From Homarus americanus (lineage: Eukaryota > Arthropoda > Malacostraca > Decapoda > Nephropidae), in contig NW_024735304.1 of assembly GCF_018991925.1 (NCBI RefSeq), forward strand, positions 62,001 to 126,000: DNA of 64,000 nt, in the 5' to 3' direction. The first letter of the stretch is position 1, and every line of letters starts with the position of its first letter. Positions 60,312 through 64,000 of the stretch are shown piece after piece. The notes beneath the pieces are model-generated. The model had not been told where the DNA came from. It did not search any database and saw only the letters and a list, made by a program, of their open reading frames with translations. Both the position numbers and the translations under genes were made by a program.

Positions 60312-62057
60312 GGTAGTTACTGCCATCAAACAGATGAAAAATAACAAAGCCTCAGGGCCTGATGGAATCCCAGCCGAAGTGTATAAAGCAGGAGGACCTC
60401 TGCTTACCAGCTGTCTCTACTCTCTCCTGGAGAATATATGGCAAAAGAAGGAATCCCCCATGCTCTTAAAGACGCTTCCATTGTCAATATTTATAAGAAC
60501 AAGGGAGACCGGTCAGACTGTGGCAACTACCGTGGGATCTCGCTGCTCTCCATAGCTGGCAAGATTATCTCCAGAGTCCTCCTTAACAGACTTCTTCCTG
60601 AGGCTGAAAACTTCCTCCCGGAATCTCAATGTGGTTTTAGACCAACACGTGGCACCACTGACATGATCTTTGCTGCTGCTCGCCAGATACAGGAAAGGTG
60701 CAAAGAACAGCGTCGTGACCTGTACATGGCTTTCATCAACCTAACCAAGGCCTTCGACTCAGTCAACAGGGAAGCCCTCTGGTGGACCCTCAGCCGTTTT
60801 GGCTGTCCACCAAAATTCATTGCCGATGGCACGAACGGCAGTGTCCTGCACAACGTTACCCAGTCTGAGTTCTTCCCCATCCAAACGTGGGTTAAACAAG
60901 GGTGTGTACTGGCACCAACTCTCTTTTCCATTTTCTTGGCTGCCCTCCTTACTCGTGCCATTGCCAATTTAGCCTACGGGGTGGACATCCAGTACCGGGT
61001 GAAGGCGGGGTTTTTCAACATAATACGACTCCAGGCAAGAACAAAGGTGTCGGCAGCTTTCATTACTGAACTGCAGTATGCAGACGACCTCACCCTTGTT
61101 GCTCACACTGAACACGACCTACAGGAGATCCTAAACACCTACGCCGATGCGTATGCGCACTTTGGCTTCGAGGTGAATGTACGTAAGACTTTGATTCTCT
61201 TTCAACCTGCCCCTGGTTCAGACACACCTCCACCATTCATCCAGCTTAACGGTACTACCCTCTCTAATGCTACCCACTTTCCATATCTCGGCTCCCACCT
61301 GTCCACCACCGCAGACGTCGATGAAGAGATTCAGCACCGGATCAGATGTGCATCTGAAGCCTTTGGCGGACTTCGAAACCGTGTCTTCAGCTGTAGGGAG
61401 CTGAAATTATCTAAAAAGCTGCAAGTATATCGAGCAGTGGTCTTCCCCACCCTGCTATATGGCAGTGAGATATGGGTCACATGCAGAAAGCACCTCAAGG
61501 CACTTGAAAACTTTCACCAACATAGTCTACGTTCCATCCTCTTAGTTTGCTGGGAAGACAAGAGAACAAATGCCAGTAATCTTGCTGACACCAGCTGCAG
61601 GAGCATCGAGGCTACCATTATCCATGAACAGCTACGTTGGACTAGCCATGTTACACGCATGGACGACAGTACACTGCCAAAGCAGCTACGTTACGGTCAC
61701 CTAAGGAAAAGTAAACGTAACCCCGGCGGGCAATTGAAAAGGTATAAGGATAGTCTTAAGACAAACCTGAAAAAGTGCCAAATCGACCCCCTCACCTGGG
61801 AGTCGATTACTCCACATCTTAACGCTTGGAGGAGCACCACAGGAAAAGGTGTCAATACTTTCGAGTTAGCCCGTCTGCAAACCGAGGCAGACAAGCGACA
61901 ACGCCGGAAAGACGCTGCCAACGCCCCCACCGCACTTGATGCAGCCCTCCGCTTGTGCAACGAATCTGGACATCCCTGCGGGTCCTGTATCTGCCTCTTT
62001 AGTCACCTCAAAACTCACCAACCTAGGTTAAAATATCATTGTATCATAGCTGGATGA
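60304..62057 (+). pseudogene. LINE reverse transcriptase and C-terminal region, catalytic Asp lost
   Basis: From 60304 the frame gives NNKASGPDGIPAEVYKAG. After a slip in the A-rich stretch near 60455 it moves to the long frame 60438-62057 (539 codons). In that frame: YRGISLLS (codons 31-38), ESQCGFRPTRGTTDMIF (62-78), motif A FINLTKAFDSVN (99-110), motif B VKQGCVLAPTLFS (152-164), motif C QYADD (213-217), then the thumb and C-terminal region with PYLGSHLS, VYRAVVFPTLLYGSEIW, LRWTSHVTRMD and GGQLKRYKDSLK. It closes with a Cys/His cluster (CNESGHPCGSCICLFSHLKTH), a worn zinc-finger-like end. Motif A has Asn at codon 101 (60738-60740) where a metal-binding Asp is expected, so polymerisation would fail even without the other breaks. 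Confidence 0.93.
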
Positions 62058-62064
62058 TCGTCAT

Positions 62065-62078
62065 ACTCGATTTCGAGT
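62065..62078 (+). other. LINE 3' UTR hairpin
   Basis: ACTCGA, loop TT, TCGAGT: six perfect pairs, eight bases after the ORF stop. Such 3'-end structures are recognised by the element's own reverse transcriptase in several LINE families. The solo tail at 12629-12678 keeps only the outer four pairs. The role is inference. Confidence 0.7.
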
Positions 62079-62100
62079 GACAGCAAAGTAGTAGTAGTAG

Positions 62101-62125
62101 TGTGTGTGTGTGTATGTGTGTGTGG
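62101..62125 (+). repeat. (TG)n after the LINE tail
   Basis: TG repeats directly follow the TAG units that end the LINE. Confidence 0.9.
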
Positions 62126-62209
62126 ATGAGGTTGACTATGGAGGGGAGGCTGATGACGGTGGGTGGTTGATAATAGTGGTGGAGGTATAGGAGGTTAACG
62201 ATGATGGCT

Positions 62210-62530
62210 GGTGTTGGTGAAAGAAATTGATGATGGCGATGGCGGCTGGTGGTGATGGTGGTAAAGTTGGTGGCTACTGGTTGCGACTTCTTTGTATTAG
62301 TGGTTGGAGGAGGTTGACGGAAGCGGCTAGCGACTGGTGGTGGTGGTGGTGGTGGTGGCTACTGGTTGCGACTTCTTGGTAGTGGTGGTTGGAGGAGGTT
62401 GACGGAAGCGGCTAGCGACTGGTGGTGGTGGTGGTGGTGGCTACTGGTTGCGACTTCTTGGTAGTGGTGGTTGGAGGAGGTTGATGGAAACGGCTAACGA
62501 CTGCTGGTGGTGGTGGTGTTGGTGGTGTTG
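62210..62530 (+). repeat. 82-85 bp minisatellite with internal (GGT)n
   Basis: Three units, each with CTACTGGTTGCGACTTCTT, GGTTGGAGGAGGTTGACGG and CGGCTAGCGACTGG. TTGCGACTTC recurs at 62281, 62366 and 62448. The GGT run varies in length between units. Confidence 0.93.
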
Positions 62531-62679
62531 CCCCAAGAGACCTAACCTCTCCCATTCGTGTATCAACTTATTAACACCCGGCTGCAGGTATGGCTCCCTT
62601 CACCCCAACCTCACCGCCGCAGAACGAGTCCACAATTTCTCACATTACATCTAATTATAGTCAGATATGATGACTGGAT

Positions 62680-63180
62680 TAAGGGGAGAATGGGGAGAAG
62701 GAGAGATTAAGAGAGGAGGAAAGAAGAGCTACGGAGCTAGTGGGAAAGGGAGGGAGGGAAGAGTGGGGAGAGGGGGTGTAGGAGATGGGGGAAGAAAGAG
62801 GTACGGAGAGAATGAGGGAGTGGGGAGATGGGGAGGGGATTTGAAGACGGGGAAACGAGAATGGTAACTGGTAAGAGAGAGAGAGAGAGCATGGAGGGCT
62901 GAAAGGAAGAAGGAAAGGGTTGAGGGAAAGAGGGTGGGAAAGGAGAAGGGATAGGAAGAAGAAGGGAAGTAGGGAGAGAATGGTGAAGAGAACGGGGAAG
63001 AAAGGGAGAGAGAAGGGAGGAAAGGAAGAAGAATTGGAAAGAAAGAAGGTTTGAGGGAGGGAGGAAGTAAGGAGGGAAGGAAGAAGAGTTTGAAGGAAGG
63101 ATGGAGGAGGGAGGGAGGATGGAAGGAAGAAGGTGTTTGAGGGAAGGAGGGAGGGATGGAGGGAGGGAGGCAGCAGGATG
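62680..63180 (+). repeat. Purine-rich GGGA/GAAG tract
   Basis: Irregular GGGAGAAGG, GGAAGGAAGAAG and GGAGGGAGG. The 182-codon minus-strand Ser/Pro/Leu frame is an artefact. Confidence 0.9.
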
Positions 63181-64000
63181 ACAGGTACGGGCAGGACATA
63201 ATATCAGTAGGTGGTGGCCTGGAGGCAGGTGGGCGGGCCTGCGTGGACAAGAGACACGAGAACCACATAAAATTCACCCAATCGTGCCCTTAAGACCGTC
63301 ATAGAATTAGCTATTTGTCCCGACGGTTTAGTTACGCTCGGTGCTAATAGGCTAAACAATCCAACGTTTAAGATGTTTACATTTTTTTACTATTTCTCCG
63401 GGAACCGACATCCGTACTAATAAAATAGCAATTTGAGCGTTAAAATAATCATTAACTGATGGTTGGCACGGAGTGAAATTGGCTAGGGTGCAACTCATGT
63501 GTTTGGGCATCCTATCATTTTCGTAAAACTGCAATCATCCACAGCTGGTGCCAGCACATACCTTCCACTCACAGATTAAGCCTTGATGACCATAAAACGT
63601 GCGCATATCCACCGTCCCACTGCAAAAAAACTAAAAATTTAAAAAATATATATTTGGTCAGGGACAAGAGGGGCCCACTATAAAAATAATCTAGAGACTT
63701 TGCAATCAGCGATTCTCTGCTGACGCAGAGAGCCACATTTACCTCGGCGGGTCCGACCTGGGAAGTCGCAAATGGTGGGTCTTTCAATTCCACGAAACAT
63801 TACAATCACCGTTATTTATTTGAGAGAGATATTATTAGTTGAGAGGGGACGAACCACCAGCTTGTCTTCTTCAAGGATATTCCTCGGCAGAAACCTTTTT
63901 ACTTTTTGTATGTTTTTTACGTGAACCTTTGAATATTATTATAATTTTTTTTTCAGAGGACCTCTGATAACATGTCATCTACTCCTCTCCGCTGCACAGG
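63181..64000. other. Unique non-coding, possible regulatory island
   Basis: 63285-63540 is complex and non-repetitive (GTCATAGAATTAGCTATTTG; ATAGCAATTTGAGCG). Minus-strand frames at 63352-63534 and 63569-63793 show no domain. No gene called. Confidence 0.45.

Larger units (their letters stand above)
57800..62100 (+). mobile_element. Near full-length, inactive APE-type non-LTR retrotransposon
   Basis: A LINE that would copy itself by nicking DNA with an AP-like endonuclease and priming reverse transcription at the nick. Layout: a 5' UTR-like stretch (about 57.8-58.5 kb, left end uncertain), an N-terminal part, endonuclease (58892-59670), linker (59700-60310), reverse transcriptase and C-terminal region (60304-62057), a 43-base 3' UTR with a hairpin, and a (TAG)n tail. 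It carries at least three frameshifts (near 58975, 60300 and 60455), three in-frame stops (59493, 59505, 59697), one in-frame deletion around the endonuclease Asp-Phe-Asn motif, and a catalytic Asp to Asn change. It is a single broken ORF, not several genes. The motif style fits the RTE/Jockey/CR1 world; I cannot place it in a clade without a tree. Confidence 0.92.

Overview
The window looks like intergenic or intronic DNA from an arthropod, most probably a decapod crustacean. Three lines of evidence point there: interstitial blocks of the arthropod telomere unit TTAGG (about 13.03, 30.59 and 52.42 kb), an extreme load of micro- and minisatellites, and tRNA-derived SINE and LINE fragments of types common in decapod genomes (for example a SINE carrying CACCTAGCAGTAAA). 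The species cannot be named from the sequence alone. I found no host protein-coding exon, rRNA gene or functional tRNA gene that I can defend.

Layout. 0-4 kb: a dispersed repeat ending in AATAAA and an ATT tail, a C-rich satellite, and a small foldback (MITE-like) element. 4-13 kb: AT, GT and purine tracts and three minisatellites with 31-32 bp units, then an isolated 50-bp LINE 3' tail. 13-18 kb: a telomere-like block, a 23-bp array holding a perfect 163-bp tandem duplication, and a 26-bp array. 18.9-23.7 kb: a 4.8-kb G-rich satellite of about 34-bp units. 24-30 kb: a decayed LINE fragment, a tRNA-like SINE head, short GT-rich arrays and copy 2 of the dispersed repeat. 30-38 kb: telomere repeats, a 1.5-kb 23-bp array, two LINE remnants, an (AAT)n/(ATT)n inverted pair and a TIR-bounded element. 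38-48 kb: more minisatellites, a 1.3-kb GGT-rich array, copy 3 of the dispersed repeat, a 56-bp array and a 560-bp GAA tract. 48-57 kb: candidate non-coding regulatory islands, a LINE 3' end with an ATT tail, two SINE heads and a 32-bp array. 57.8-62.1 kb: a nearly full-length but dead APE-type non-LTR retrotransposon. 62-64 kb: GGT and purine repeats, then plain sequence.

The only recognisable proteins are non-LTR retrotransposon products, all broken. Several very long open frames (up to 1404 codons) are artefacts: one strand of the G-rich minisatellites has no stop codon in any frame.

The most interesting signals are: (1) a three-copy dispersed element with an internal 45-bp tandem repeat, a small hairpin with a compensatory base change, and an AATAAA plus ATT tail; (2) a LINE 3'-end hairpin and an extremely short solo copy of the same tail 49 kb away; (3) a nested dyad at 54.78-54.90 kb and a clustered octamer/forkhead/homeodomain-like site at 49.16-49.21 kb; (4) a 132-bp foldback element; (5) the recurrence of 31-34 bp units in unrelated minisatellites.
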